DNA of 64,000 nucleotides from positions 243,579-307,578 of the forward strand of contig JBKAGO010000033.1 in assembly GCA_046290435.1 (NCBI GenBank), written 5' to 3'. The first letter of the stretch is position 1. Every line of letters begins with the position of its first letter. The DNA comes from CAVQUE01 sp046290435 (GTDB lineage Bacteria; Actinomycetota; Acidimicrobiia; Acidimicrobiales; UBA8592). Made by a program: the position numbers and the translations under genes. Positions 8,252 through 17,064 of this stretch are shown piece after piece. The notes under the pieces were generated by a model, which was given only the letters and a program-made list of their open reading frames with translations, did not search any database and was not told where the DNA came from.

Positions 8252-10272
8252 CGGCGGCGATTCGAGTCTGTGAGGGCGATGGTCGCTCCCCGTTCGAGTT
8301 CGGTGACAATGGCGGCGGCGTCCATCGCCCCGGTGAACATCGTCGGTCTGCCCGGTGCGAGCAGACCGTGCGATGCCAGCGTGACGAGGCCTGTGGCATC
8401 GCCGCTGACGAGCACGGGTGGCGTGTCGACCCGGGCGTGGACCGGTGGAATGTGGTCGAGGACGCGGTAGATCTCGATCGGGGGGAGACGACGGTCTGCG
8501 GTGTCTTCGGCCGACCCGTCATCGGGGACGGCGACATGGTCCCCGCGGCGGCCGAAGGTGGCGACGAGTTCGAGTTCTGGGTCGTCTCGCAGGCGCTGCA
8601 TGGCCGATGGTCTGGGCAAGGAACTCTGTTCCCAGACGAGGTGGTTCTGGATCACCACGAACTCGATGCCGTACCGGCGCACGAGCACCCCCAGCGTCCC
8701 CGGCTCGTAATCGGGATCGTTCGTGAGGTCGTGCATCGCCGACATCGCATTCGCTGCGGCTGCGGTTCCGGCGGGCAGGAACGGCTGGTCGACGACGGGG
8801 CGATCGACCAGCGCCTGCCAGTACTCGGGACCGACGTCGCCCCACCGATGATCTGCGGTCGCAGCCACCGGCGTGATGAGAACGCGGCCGTTGCCGGGGC
8901 GGTTGTCGAGCCACTCGGCTGCTTCTTCGACATGGTCCGGGAGACCGTCGTCGGCCTGTCGTGCGGCCTGGTACAGCGTCGAGGCCCGGAGCGGGGACAT
9001 GACGGCGATCACGATCACGCCCAACGCGACGACTCCGAGGGCGCCGCGCCGCCTCCGGTCGCTCGCCGACATCACCTCGGTGAGAGCGCCGAGCCCCATC
9101 GCGACGACGATCGCGAGCACGGGTGCGGCCTTGTAGTAGTTGCGCATCCCGAAGGCGCCCGGCACCTCGTTGACGACCCACGCGAATGCGGTGGCGAAGG
9201 CTGTCCCCCCGGGGGTGCCGAACGCACCCGACAACAACATGACGCCGATGACGGCCATCGCGAGCCACGGACCCCGCAGGGACCTGTGCAGCGCGAGACC
9301 GATCAGTGCCGCGGCGGGCAATGCGAACGTCGCGATCACCACGAACGGGTTCTCGAAGTAGGGCACGGTCCGCCCGATGGCGGGCCCCGCTCCCAGGTCG
9401 AAGTAGGCGAGCCAGTAGCCGAGGAGGCGCCAGGATTCCGCGAGCGACGAGTTGGCGGCGATCGCGTCCAGCGTCTCGGTGGCGTCGAGATTGGCCTGCA
9501 GGAAGTCCGAGCCGGCTCGGAGTTGGAAGATCCACGGGAGCATCAACAGGACCCAGAAGGCGCCTGTCGTCGCCACGAAACGTGTCGCTCTGGCGAGGGT
9601 GACCTCACGGACTCCGAGCATCCACACCAGCACGAGTCCTGCCGGCACTGCGGCATAGACCAGCGCCGGCAGGTTGAGCCCGCCGACGATGAACGAGAGG
9701 AGCGCGAAACGGGCTGCGCATCGGCTGACCCGCCTGCCCTCGGACAACTCGACCACGACGAGGATCAGCCACGGTGCGAGCGCATAGTGCATGAACAACA
9801 GTGACGGCGTGAGCCCGGCCACAGCGGCTGGTCCGGCGCCGTAGACGAAGCCGGCGACGGCTGCGGGCCCGGGTCGCAGACCGAACCGCCGTGCCATCAG
9901 CGCGCATCCGAGTGTTGCGAAGCTGAGCACGGCGACGTGGAACAGTCGTTGGGTGACCCACGGTTCGGCGCCGAGGGCGCGAAAGGCGGAGAAGGGGATC
10001 CAGCCGATCGGGGAGTAGCGGGGGAACGTCCGGCCCGTTCCGATGGTCGCGTCCCAGTGGTACGAGGCGCGCAGCATCGCATCGAATGGGCGCGCCAGGT
10101 TCTCGTAGGGCGTGTCCGCGATGATCCGGCCCGGCGAAGCCGAGAACAAGAGCAGGAGATAGACGGTGGTGCTCGCTGCGCCGACCCGGGCGGCGAAGCC
10201 GCGCTGGGACAGTGGCGATCGATCTTCGGGGCCGGCGTCGGACGTCTCGCTGGCAGGGGCGGGTGAGGCCAT
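7813..10272 (-). CDS. N-terminal part of the second AftD-like arabinofuranosyltransferase
   Basis: ATG 10272 lies 2 bp after the stop of the concanavalin-like gene. Residues 1 to about 673 look like a GT-C transferase: many membrane helices and the DTPYENLARPFDAMLRAS / RYSPIGWIPF region near the N-terminus, which in AftD-type enzymes carries acidic residues of the active-site loop. After about position 8253 the frame becomes arginine/proline-rich nonsense and runs to a chance stop at 7813, while the real continuation is one frame over (ORF ending 6092). One base is missing, or two are extra, in the stretch 8249-8256. Operon order is FkbM methyltransferase, concanavalin-like protein, then this gene. 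Confidence 0.75.
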   Translation of the reverse strand: MASPAPASETSDAGPEDRSPLSQRGFAARVGAASTTVYLLLLFSASPGRIIADTPYENLARPFDAMLRASYHWDATIGTGRTFPRYSPIGWIPFSAFRALGAEPWVTQRLFHVAVLSFATLGCALMARRFGLRPGPAAVAGFVYGAGPAAVAGLTPSLLFMHYALAPWLILVVVELSEGRRVSRCAARFALLSFIVGGLNLPALVYAAVPAGLVLVWMLGVREVTLARATRFVATTGAFWVLLMLPWIFQLRAGSDFLQANLDATETLDAIAANSSLAESWRLLGYWLAYFDLGAGPAIGRTVPYFENPFVVIATFALPAAALIGLALHRSLRGPWLAMAVIGVMLLSGAFGTPGGTAFATAFAWVVNEVPGAFGMRNYYKAAPVLAIVVAMGLGALTEVMSASDRRRRGALGVVALGVIVIAVMSPLRASTLYQAARQADDGLPDHVEEAAEWLDNRPGNGRVLITPVAATADHRWGDVGPEYWQALVDRPVVDQPFLPAGTAAAANAMSAMHDLTNDPDYEPGTLGVLVRRYGIEFVVIQNHLVWEQSSLPRPSAMQRLRDDPELELVATFGRRGDHVAVPDDGSAEDTADRRLPPIEIYRVLDHIPPVHARVDTPPVLVSGDATGLVTLASHGLLAPGRPTMFTGAMDAAAIVTELERGATIALTDSNRRRCERPEARPGPAKPATMHAPSPTCSAVPAANRSRPTATRCRSARSALPPCSRRDPGTAPQRLSTATRRPNGSRACSATVWANASGSISARPAAWVPSNSSARRAQRAGVCRRRASERAPANCSTRRSMPVTAPSSASDDPTSPGSR

Positions 10273-10274
10273 GG

Positions 10275-10952
10275 TCAGCTCGCGGGGGTGAACTCGAACG
10301 CCTCGTAGAGCATGCGTGCTCGTTCGGCGCCGGCGGTGTCGGCCACGAACAGCCCGGCCGCTGTCGCATCCTGGTGGCTCTCGTCGGAGATGACGGCTCG
10401 GCGTTCGCCGTCGACGGCCACGACGATGTCGTCGCCGTCGAGCGAAACCCCGAGTTCGGCGCTCTCGGCGCCGCTGAGCCCCGTGTTGGCCACGAACAGC
10501 ACGGCACCATCGGTGACCTGGTCGATGTTCCAGGTGGCGAACTCCGTGCTGTAGGTGAGCCGCCAGTGGTTGTCCTCGTCGACGACACGGAAGATCACGC
10601 CCGCGCCGTCGGCCGGTCGGATCACCGGAACCACGAGCTCACCGTCGCCGAAGCCGACCTCGACGACTGCGCTCGCCGGGTCGTCGCCGGCGGCGACCCG
10701 GACTGCGCCATCGCTGCGGATGAATGCGCCCGCAAGGACCTCCCACGCCACGTCGGAGCTGTCGTCTCCGAGGAACCCGGTGCCTTCGAAGGTGTCGGTG
10801 ACCGCAGCGTCGCCATCGCCACCCGAACGCGCGAGAACGACGACGACCGCAACCGCGACGATGGCGATTGCTGCGGCAACCAGATGCAGCCGCCGCGGTC
10901 GGGGGATGCGGCGCGGAGCCTGTTCGTCGGAATCCGGCGGCGGGTCGCTCAC
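10275..10952 (-). CDS. Membrane-anchored concanavalin-like protein
   Basis: 225 residues from GTG 10952, which overlaps the FkbM gene stop as GTGA; this overlap decides the start. A basic, proline-rich N-terminus precedes one membrane anchor (about residues 18-38, hydrophobic Val/Ala-rich). A beta-rich domain follows that is paralogous to the lipoprotein at 4116-4835. Unlike that protein it has no lipobox cysteine, so it is probably a single-pass protein facing the outside. It is translated between an FkbM methyltransferase and an AftD-like transferase. The function is unknown; a glycan-binding role is inferred from fold and position. Confidence 0.68.
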   Translation of the reverse strand: MSDPPPDSDEQAPRRIPRPRRLHLVAAAIAIVAVAVVVVLARSGGDGDAAVTDTFEGTGFLGDDSSDVAWEVLAGAFIRSDGAVRVAAGDDPASAVVEVGFGDGELVVPVIRPADGAGVIFRVVDEDNHWRLTYSTEFATWNIDQVTDGAVLFVANTGLSGAESAELGVSLDGDDIVVAVDGERRAVISDESHQDATAAGLFVADTAGAERARMLYEAFEFTPAS

Positions 10953-11863
10953 GTGGCGGTGCGGGGACGCGGTGCGTTGTCGGCCGGCACGTCGCGTCGC
11001 TCGGCGTAGAGGAGGAACAGGGGAATCCACCCGATGCGGTCGCGAAAGCCCGGCCTGATCCTCTCGATCACCGCAGCAGTGACATACAGCAGGGGTACGA
11101 CGATCTTCAGACGGTAGTGGCCACGGATGCTGCGGTGATTCGATCGAATCGCCCCCAACGCCGACCACGGCTCGTGGAACGGTCCCTTCTTGAGCGTGAC
11201 GTCGAATCCGGCGCCCTCGAGCTGTTTCACGATGGCGTCGGCGTCGCCGTGCACCGGGTGGATCTCGCCTGCTATCCGGCGGATTCGGCGCAGCATCTCG
11301 TCGGAGGTGTGTTCGAAGACGGCGAACTCGGCCCCCTCGATGTCGATCTTGAGCAGGTCGACCTGGCCGATCTCGTTCAGGAGATCGGTGAGGGTCGTCG
11401 TGGCCACGTCGACGCGTTCGGTGTCGTCGCCCGCCGTGTCGTCGTCGACCACCGACGTCCAGCTCGATCGGCCCGAGATGTTCCTTCCCTCGGTGTCGGA
11501 CCACAGGGCCTGCGCCCGTACCTCGATCGAATCGAGACCGTTGTCGTCGATGTTGGCGCGGAGCAGTTCCAGGTTGTCGGGATTCGGTTCGAAGGCGACG
11601 ACCCGGTCTGCGAAGAGCGTCGCCATCGCTGCGAAGGTTCCGACGTGGGCGCCCGCGTCGACGACGAGCCCGGAGGTGTCGGTCAGGTCGACGCCCATCC
11701 ACTCGTATTCCCGGATCAGGAGGTCGTCCTTGACCGAGATCCACATGTCGTCGCCCGGCACACGGAAGCGGAAGGTCGCCGATCCCCGGCGCCATTCGAC
11801 GACGGCGACCTCCTGAGGAGACGAGACGAGTCGACGCACGATCCCATGGACACCTTCGATCAT
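10949..11863 (-). CDS. FkbM-family SAM-dependent methyltransferase
   Basis: 304 residues. The SAM-binding signature VVDAGAHVGTFA is followed by VVAFEPNPDNLELL and, further on, DLLKIDIEGAE, which is the typical FkbM order. FkbM enzymes O-methylate sugars or other small hydroxylated acceptors. ATG 11863 is preferred to an upstream TTG because a TAGCCT -10 element sits 6 nt before it, suggesting a leaderless mRNA. It is the first gene of the operon with the concanavalin-like protein and the second AftD-like enzyme, so methylation of a glycan residue is the likely role (inference). Confidence 0.82.
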   Translation of the reverse strand: MIEGVHGIVRRLVSSPQEVAVVEWRRGSATFRFRVPGDDMWISVKDDLLIREYEWMGVDLTDTSGLVVDAGAHVGTFAAMATLFADRVVAFEPNPDNLELLRANIDDNGLDSIEVRAQALWSDTEGRNISGRSSWTSVVDDDTAGDDTERVDVATTTLTDLLNEIGQVDLLKIDIEGAEFAVFEHTSDEMLRRIRRIAGEIHPVHGDADAIVKQLEGAGFDVTLKKGPFHEPWSALGAIRSNHRSIRGHYRLKIVVPLLYVTAAVIERIRPGFRDRIGWIPLFLLYAERRDVPADNAPRPRTAT

Positions 11864-11869
11864 CGGCAA

Positions 11870-11875
11870 AGGCTA
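11870..11875 (-). promoter_or_regulatory. -10 element of a probably leaderless transcript
   Basis: On the minus strand TAGCCT is followed by 6 nt and the ATG of the FkbM gene at 11863. There is no Shine-Dalgarno-like sequence before the start. Confidence 0.45.
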
Positions 11876-11921
11876 GATCGGATGGCCTGGTGAGGCGACG
11901 AGGAGGGGCCGAACGCCCCGC

Positions 11922-13004
11922 TCAGCCGTTCGAGCGTTCGACGGTGAGGATGCGCTCGAGGGTGTCGTGCAGCAGCCGGCTCTGGGTCTGCAGATCGAAG
12001 TGGGACTCTGCCCATGCCCGGTTGCGAGGTCCCCAGTCGTCTGCTGCGGGGCCGACCGCCTCGTCGAGGGCCGCTGCGAGTGCCGTCGGGTCGCCCTGGG
12101 TGACCAGTGCATTCCACGGCGGGACGACCTCGGGGATTGCACCGCAATCGGTCGAGACGACCGGAACCCCTGATGCCATGGCCTCGACGAGAGCGAAGCC
12201 GAACTGCTCGGCCCACATCGTTCGCCCCTTGGACGGGAGGCAGAACGCCGCGCAGTCGCGCAAGCGCTCGGCGACGACGTCGCGCGGCAATCGACCGGCG
12301 AGTTCGAGCCACGGCCGGTCGTTGGCTCGTTCGCGCAGGTCGGCTTCGAGAGGACCCTGCCCGACGACGCGCAGGAGGATGGGCCGATCCTGCGCAGCGA
12401 GGATGTCGCCGGCCTCGACGAGATCGAGGATCCCCTTGTCGGGCCTGAGCTCTCCGACGAAGGCGACGCTGCGGTCAGCGGGGCGGGCGGTGGCGGACGG
12501 GGTGAAGAGTTCGGTGTCGACGCCCGGGGCGACGACGGTGATGGCGTCGGGGTCGAACCCGAGAGCGATGAGATGCCGCCGAGCGAGATCGGTCAGGCAG
12601 ATGAAGTGAGCATCGGCGTTACGGACCCGGTTGGTGAAGAAACGCCAGGGGGGGAGCCGGTAGAGCGGATAGCGCTCCAGGATCTCCGCGACGAGGACCA
12701 CCAGAGGCGCGCCGAGGCGCTGGGCCATGGCGGCCATCTGCGCAGAGCCGACCGAGTACGCCTCCTGCGCTATCAGGACGTCGGCTTCGATGTCGACAGA
12801 TCGAGTTCCTCCCAGCCATGCGAGGGCAGCAGACCAGCGATCGCGTGAGCCGAGCCAGGGCACCCTGCGGACCGGCAGCGCGATGTCGGGGGAGGCCTCG
12901 TCGTCGTCTCCGCCCACGAAGACGAGTTCGACGTCGTCGAGCGACGTGAAGAGGTCCCGCTCGTGCGATCTCTTGGCGGGGGTCAGATGAATCGCTATGC
13001 GCAC
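11922..13004 (-). CDS. GT4-type glycosyltransferase (GT-B fold)
   Basis: 360 residues from GTG 13004 (VRIAIHLTPA), with a GAGGAACGAG stretch upstream that may serve as ribosome-binding site. The C-terminal half has the GT4 donor-site pattern: VAFVGELRPDKGILDLVEA, then EQFGFALVEAMASGVPVV with the E-x7-E motif, then IPEVV. These enzymes transfer a hexose from a nucleotide-sugar. It is transcribed in the same direction as the FkbM/AftD operon 58 bp further on. It is probably one of the transferases assembling the local surface glycan (inference). Confidence 0.84.
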   Translation of the reverse strand: MRIAIHLTPAKRSHERDLFTSLDDVELVFVGGDDDEASPDIALPVRRVPWLGSRDRWSAALAWLGGTRSVDIEADVLIAQEAYSVGSAQMAAMAQRLGAPLVVLVAEILERYPLYRLPPWRFFTNRVRNADAHFICLTDLARRHLIALGFDPDAITVVAPGVDTELFTPSATARPADRSVAFVGELRPDKGILDLVEAGDILAAQDRPILLRVVGQGPLEADLRERANDRPWLELAGRLPRDVVAERLRDCAAFCLPSKGRTMWAEQFGFALVEAMASGVPVVSTDCGAIPEVVPPWNALVTQGDPTALAAALDEAVGPAADDWGPRNRAWAESHFDLQTQSRLLHDTLERILTVERSNG

Positions 13005-13186
13005 GGGGCCGACTCGTTCCTCGAGAACCGCTCCAGACACTAGCGGCCGCCGCTGTTGCCGGGGCCATCTGCGACGCCCGCTGCGATGGTCGAGCCGGCG
13101 GTTCTCAGGTCGAGCAGCGTTGGAGGTACGGCCGCTCCAGTGGCATGGGGTCGCAGGCTCGGGTCGACGAGCCCGCGATGTTGATG

Positions 13187-13200
13187 ACCAACCGTATGGT
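13187..13200. promoter_or_regulatory. Candidate TetR operator, copy 1
   Basis: ACCAACCGTATGGT, extended by one base on each side to a GACCA...TGGTC dyad. It differs at one position from the site at 21008-21021. It ends 1-2 nt before a possible -10 element, so a bound repressor would block the ABC operon promoter. Confidence 0.5.
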
Positions 13201-13249
13201 CGAATCTCCCGGGATGATCTGGGGCGAATACAAGTCGATTCAAGGAAAT

Positions 13250-13267
13250 GTGGGGTTCGTACCCCAC
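13250..13267. repeat. Inverted repeat in the ABC-operon leader
   Basis: GTGGGGT-TCGT-ACCCCAC, a perfect 7-bp stem with a 4-nt loop, 115 bp before the ATPase start. It could be an operator or an RNA hairpin in the leader. Confidence 0.4.
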
Positions 13268-13381
13268 CGATCGTTCTGCTACGTTGACCGCAGGGCGGCC
13301 GCGCCATCGAGGCGTAGGCCGACCGAGCACGTGGCTTAACGGCATCCGGGGGGATGGCATGGCCAGAGGAGGGGGTGCCAG

Positions 13382-14908
13382 ATGAGTGACCCGGTCGAAC
13401 TCATGGTCGATGCCCACGGGGTGTGCAAGCGCTTCCCCGGCGTCCAGGCGCTCCAGGACGCATCGCTGCAGATCCGTGCCGGCGAGGTCCACGGTCTGGT
13501 CGGTGAGAACGGTGCCGGTAAGTCGACGCTCATCAAGATCCTCGCCGGGGCCCAGCGCAGAGACAGCGGCGAGATCCGCGTGGACGGACAGTTGGCCCCT
13601 CTCGCAACCGAGGGTGAGGCCGACCGGCTCGGCCTGAAGTTCGTGCACCAGGACGTCGCGCTCGTGGCGCGCCAGAGCGTTGCGGAGAACCTCCACCTCG
13701 GGCATCGCCTTCCCAAACGGGCGGGTTTCGTCGACCGCGCCGCCATGAACGCACGGGCGGCGGAGTGGCTCGAGGGCTTCGCCGACGTCGACCCGGCCAC
13801 GCCGGTGGCTCGTCTCGGGGTGGCCGACCGGTGGATGGTCGCCATCGCCCGTGCCTGCGCCGGCGACGCGCGCCTCGTGGTCATGGACGAACCCACCGTC
13901 GCTCTCGCCGACGCCGAGGTCGAGCGGGTCTATGACGCCGTCGCCCGGCTCCGTGCCGATGGCATCGCCGTGTTGTTCGTGTCGCATCGCCTCGGCGAGA
14001 TCATGCGGCTCTCGGACCGGGTGACCGTCATGAAGGACGGACGTACCGTCGCCACCCATGACATCGGCGAGCTCGACCGCACGAAGCTCATCGGCCACAT
14101 CATCGGCGAGGAAGCCGGCGAGATCGTCCCCGTCGAGACCGAACCCGTCACCGACGACCATGTCGTCCTCGCTGTCGAGGGCCTCGAGGGCGGTCCGCTG
14201 CAGGACGTGAGCTTCTCGGTTCGCAGGGGCGAGATCCTCGGCATCGGTGGGCTCGTCGGCGCCGGCCGGACATCGGTGCTGATGAACCTCTTCGGCCAGC
14301 TGAAGCCGACCGGCGGGACCATTCGCCTCGACGGGGCGGAGATGACCTTCCGGTCACCCGCGGACGCCATCAAGGCGGGGATCGCGCTGATCCCCGAGGA
14401 CCGGCGCGGTCAGGGGCTCGTGCCCAAGCGCACCGTCCGCGAGAACGTGGTGCTCACCCACATCCGCGACTTCCGCTGGCGGAGCCGCCTGCCGGTGCCG
14501 CACCGCATCCGCGAGGTCGAGCGCACCGAACGCCAGATCGACTCGCTGAGCATCGCCTGCACCGGATCCGAACAGGTGATCGCGACGCTCTCGGGCGGGA
14601 ACCAGCAGAAGGCCCTGCTGTCGCGCTGGCTCGTCGGCCGCGAGACGAAGGTGCTGATGCTCGACGAACCCACCAAGGGTGTCGACGTCGGCGCCCGGGC
14701 CGAGATCCTGCGCGTCATCGCGCAGCTCGCCGCCGACGGCGTCGCCGTGATCATCGTGTCGTCGGATCTCGAAGAGGTCGCTGCCATCGCCCATCGCGTC
14801 GTCGTGCTCCGCGAAGGACAGCTGGTCGCCGAGCTGCCGGGGCCGGTGACCGAGTCCGAGATCCTCGCGCACTGCTACGGCACCGACGTCGCCGACCTAC
14901 CCGCCTGA
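13382..14908 (+). CDS. Sugar-type ABC importer ATPase (RbsA/MglA-like, two NBDs)
   Basis: 508 residues with two nucleotide-binding domains. Domain 1 has a good Walker A (GENGAGKSTLIK) and Walker B (LVVMDEPT), but its signature is degenerate (LGVADRWMVAIARA in place of LSxGxxQ). Domain 2 has the degenerate Walker A usual for this family (GLVGAGRTS) and a canonical signature (LSGGNQQK) with LMLDEPTKGVDVG. It energises uptake of a substrate delivered by a periplasmic-binding-type lipoprotein. It starts an operon with an enoyl-CoA hydratase and a binding protein; its permease is probably the one at 22632-23849. The substrate need not be a sugar, given the acyl-CoA genes around it. Confidence 0.88.
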   Translation: MSDPVELMVDAHGVCKRFPGVQALQDASLQIRAGEVHGLVGENGAGKSTLIKILAGAQRRDSGEIRVDGQLAPLATEGEADRLGLKFVHQDVALVARQSVAENLHLGHRLPKRAGFVDRAAMNARAAEWLEGFADVDPATPVARLGVADRWMVAIARACAGDARLVVMDEPTVALADAEVERVYDAVARLRADGIAVLFVSHRLGEIMRLSDRVTVMKDGRTVATHDIGELDRTKLIGHIIGEEAGEIVPVETEPVTDDHVVLAVEGLEGGPLQDVSFSVRRGEILGIGGLVGAGRTSVLMNLFGQLKPTGGTIRLDGAEMTFRSPADAIKAGIALIPEDRRGQGLVPKRTVRENVVLTHIRDFRWRSRLPVPHRIREVERTERQIDSLSIACTGSEQVIATLSGGNQQKALLSRWLVGRETKVLMLDEPTKGVDVGARAEILRVIAQLAADGVAVIIVSSDLEEVAAIAHRVVVLREGQLVAELPGPVTESEILAHCYGTDVADLPA

Positions 14909-14925
14909 AGCCCGAAGGGGGACCA

Positions 14926-15708
14926 ATGCCCGAGCTCCACCAGAAGTGGCACATCGACCGCGACGACGACGTCTGCGTCCTGCGCTACGACGGCGGCGAC
15001 CGCAAGACGCTCGGCATCGACGGTGCCGGGCAGCTCGCCGCGCTGCTCGAGGAACGTGCCGGTCGAGACTCGCCGCCGGTCCTGGTGCTCGTGTTGGAGA
15101 TCCTCCACGCCGAACTGAACGAGGTCCTCGAGATGGCTGCCGGCCGGCCCATAGCCGAGTGGGCGCCGTGGCTGGCGGCCATCTCCGGTCTCGAGTCCTA
15201 CCCCTCGGCCACGGTTGCCGCGGTGCCCGTGCAGGCCACCTGCGGCGGCTGCGAGCTCGCGCTGGGCGCCGACATCCGCGTCGCCGCGCCCACCGCCCGC
15301 ATGGGTGTCCTCGAGACCAGGATCGGGCTGATCCCCGGCGCGGGCGGCACGCAGCGCCTCCCCGGCCTGATCGGCATGGGCAACGCCAGCCTCCTCGTCC
15401 TGACGGGTGAGGCGGTCAGCGGGACCGAGGCCCACCGCATGGGCCTGGTGCAGCTGCTCGACGACGATCCGGTCGCTGCGGCGGTCGGTCTCGCGGAGCG
15501 GCTCGCTGCCGTCGGCCCCGACGTGTTGCGCGCGGCCAAGCGCGGCCTACGCGCCGCCACGACGACCACGCCCGAGGGCTTCCGGGAAGAGGGCCGCGGC
15601 TTCCTCTCGGTGGTCGGGCGCCCCGAGACGGTGGCGACGATGAAGGACTGGGTGGCTCGCCAGGACGCAGGGACGAACCCTGCGACAGACCCGAGCCCGC
15701 TGCCGTGA
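14926..15708 (+). CDS. Enoyl-CoA hydratase/isomerase (crotonase) family protein
   Basis: 260 residues, 17 bp after the ATPase gene. Crotonase features are visible: CGGCELALGADIRVAA, with the first catalytic Glu in GCELAL, then LETRIGLIPGAGGTQRL, carrying the second Glu and the oxyanion-hole glycines. Both catalytic acids of true hydratases are present. Members hydrate or isomerise enoyl-CoA intermediates of beta-oxidation-like pathways. Lying between transporter genes, it probably processes the imported compound after CoA activation by the ligase at 18553-20100 (inference). Confidence 0.85.
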   Translation: MPELHQKWHIDRDDDVCVLRYDGGDRKTLGIDGAGQLAALLEERAGRDSPPVLVLVLEILHAELNEVLEMAAGRPIAEWAPWLAAISGLESYPSATVAAVPVQATCGGCELALGADIRVAAPTARMGVLETRIGLIPGAGGTQRLPGLIGMGNASLLVLTGEAVSGTEAHRMGLVQLLDDDPVAAAVGLAERLAAVGPDVLRAAKRGLRAATTTTPEGFREEGRGFLSVVGRPETVATMKDWVARQDAGTNPATDPSPLP

Positions 15709-15790
15709 GCGACACCACGGACTGCCAGACCGCCGAGTCGGGCAACCGAGCAACCAACCCATCAACCAACGAATCCCGGGGGGGACCAAA

Positions 15791-16909
15791 ATGAGTAACC
15801 GACTGCTCCGACTGCTGGCAGTGCTGCTGGCACTGACCTTGATCGCTGCGGCATGCGGCGATGACGAAGACGCCGCCGAGGGGACGAACACCGAGACCGA
15901 CGACGGTGACGCCGAGACCGACGGCGACGCCGAGGGAGAGGCCGAAGGCGAGCCGGCGGCCCAGGACGTGGGTACCGGCGCCGACCTGTCAGTCTTCGAG
16001 GGCACGACCGTCGGTGTGGTGTCGCTGGCGCCGGGTCTCGAACCCGTCGACCGCATCCAGGCCGGTGTCGTCGAGTGTGTCGAAGCCAACGGCGGCTCCA
16101 TCCAGGTGTTCGATGCCGGTGGTGGCGTCGAAGCCGTCCAGGCCTTCGAGTCGGCCAACGCCGCAGGCGTCGATGCGGTCTACAACGTCGCCAACGACGT
16201 GTCGGGCGGCTCGCTCGACGCCGCGCTGGCGGCCGCAGCCGAGGAGGGTCGCCCCGTCGTCACCGCATGGGGTGGCCAGCGCGCCGGGACCGTGGCGATC
16301 ACCGGCCTCGAGTTCCAGTCGGCGGCTCGCGTCGGGCAGTACCTGCTCGACCGTCTGGCTGCGCAGAACAACGGCGTTGCCGCAGGCAAGGTCCTCGTCG
16401 CCAACGCCCGCGTGACCCCGAGCCTGCGCCAGCGGGCCGATGCGTTCGTGGCCATGGTCGGTCCCGACACCGAGTTCCCCGAGATCGAGGTGATCGAGGT
16501 CGAGGTCGACATCGCCAACGCCCTCGCCGACGCCCAGGCGAAGGTCGAGCAGGCCCTCCAGGCGGATCCCGAGATCGCTGCGGTGTTCACGAGCTTCGAC
16601 ACGATCGGCCAGGGTGCGGCGACTGCGGTCGACGCGTCCGGTGGCGATCAGTTCGTCGTGTCGTTCAACGGTGACTCGACCGCACTGGACATGATCCGCG
16701 CCGGCGGTTCGTTCGCAGCCACTGCGGCCAACGATCTCGAGGGCACTGCCACGATCGCCTGCGACGTGCTCGCAACGATGCTCGGCGGCGCCGAACCGGC
16801 CGCGACGACCTACTGGATGGACAGCCCGCTGGTTACCGCGGCCAACGTCCCCGCCGAAGGATTTGCCCAGGGCCCCGGGTCGTTCCTGCTCTACCAGCCG
16901 GGATCGTGA
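15791..16909 (+). CDS. Substrate-binding lipoprotein of the sugar-type ABC importer (SBP 1)
   Basis: 372 residues. A signal peptide ends at the lipobox IAAAC, followed by an acidic, low-complexity linker (about residues 22-57). The rest is a periplasmic binding protein type I (RbsB/LacI-like) fold, with VFTSFDTIGQGAATAV typical of the second lobe. A run of G before the ATG gives a good ribosome-binding site. It is paralogous to SBP 2 (23926-25119); both begin the mature domain with a DLSVxxGxxVGxxxLAP pattern. A strong hairpin follows the gene. Confidence 0.87.
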   Translation: MSNRLLRLLAVLLALTLIAAACGDDEDAAEGTNTETDDGDAETDGDAEGEAEGEPAAQDVGTGADLSVFEGTTVGVVSLAPGLEPVDRIQAGVVECVEANGGSIQVFDAGGGVEAVQAFESANAAGVDAVYNVANDVSGGSLDAALAAAAEEGRPVVTAWGGQRAGTVAITGLEFQSAARVGQYLLDRLAAQNNGVAAGKVLVANARVTPSLRQRADAFVAMVGPDTEFPEIEVIEVEVDIANALADAQAKVEQALQADPEIAAVFTSFDTIGQGAATAVDASGGDQFVVSFNGDSTALDMIRAGGSFAATAANDLEGTATIACDVLATMLGGAEPAATTYWMDSPLVTAANVPAEGFAQGPGSFLLYQPGS

Positions 16910-16927
16910 TGACTGGCTGACCTCGAC

Positions 16928-16971
16928 GGCAGCAGGGGGTCCTGGCCTTCAGGCACGGACCCCCTGCTGCC
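16928..16971 (+). terminator. Hairpin terminator after SBP 1
   Basis: A perfect 15-bp inverted repeat (GGCAGCAGGGGGTCC and its complement) around a 14-nt loop. There is no T-run, so termination or 3'-end protection is likely but not proven. Confidence 0.6.
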
Positions 16972-17064
16972 CGCCGGCCCCCAGCGTTCGAGGACAACGG
17001 CCGAAGTTCGTGGCGACTGCGACCAGTGGGGTCGCGGCGTCTCGAGAGAAAAGGGGGAATTGCC

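Larger units (their letters stand above)
13005..13381. promoter_or_regulatory. Divergent intergenic region with ABC-operon promoter
   Basis: This 377-bp gap lies between the glycosyltransferase and the ABC ATPase genes. It holds a near-palindromic operator (13187-13200), a possible -10 (GAATCT, 13202-13207), an inverted repeat (13250-13267), a second possible -10 (TACGTT, 13280-13285), and a strong ribosome-binding site (GAGGAGGGGG) before ATG 13382. No credible small gene was seen. Confidence 0.5.
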
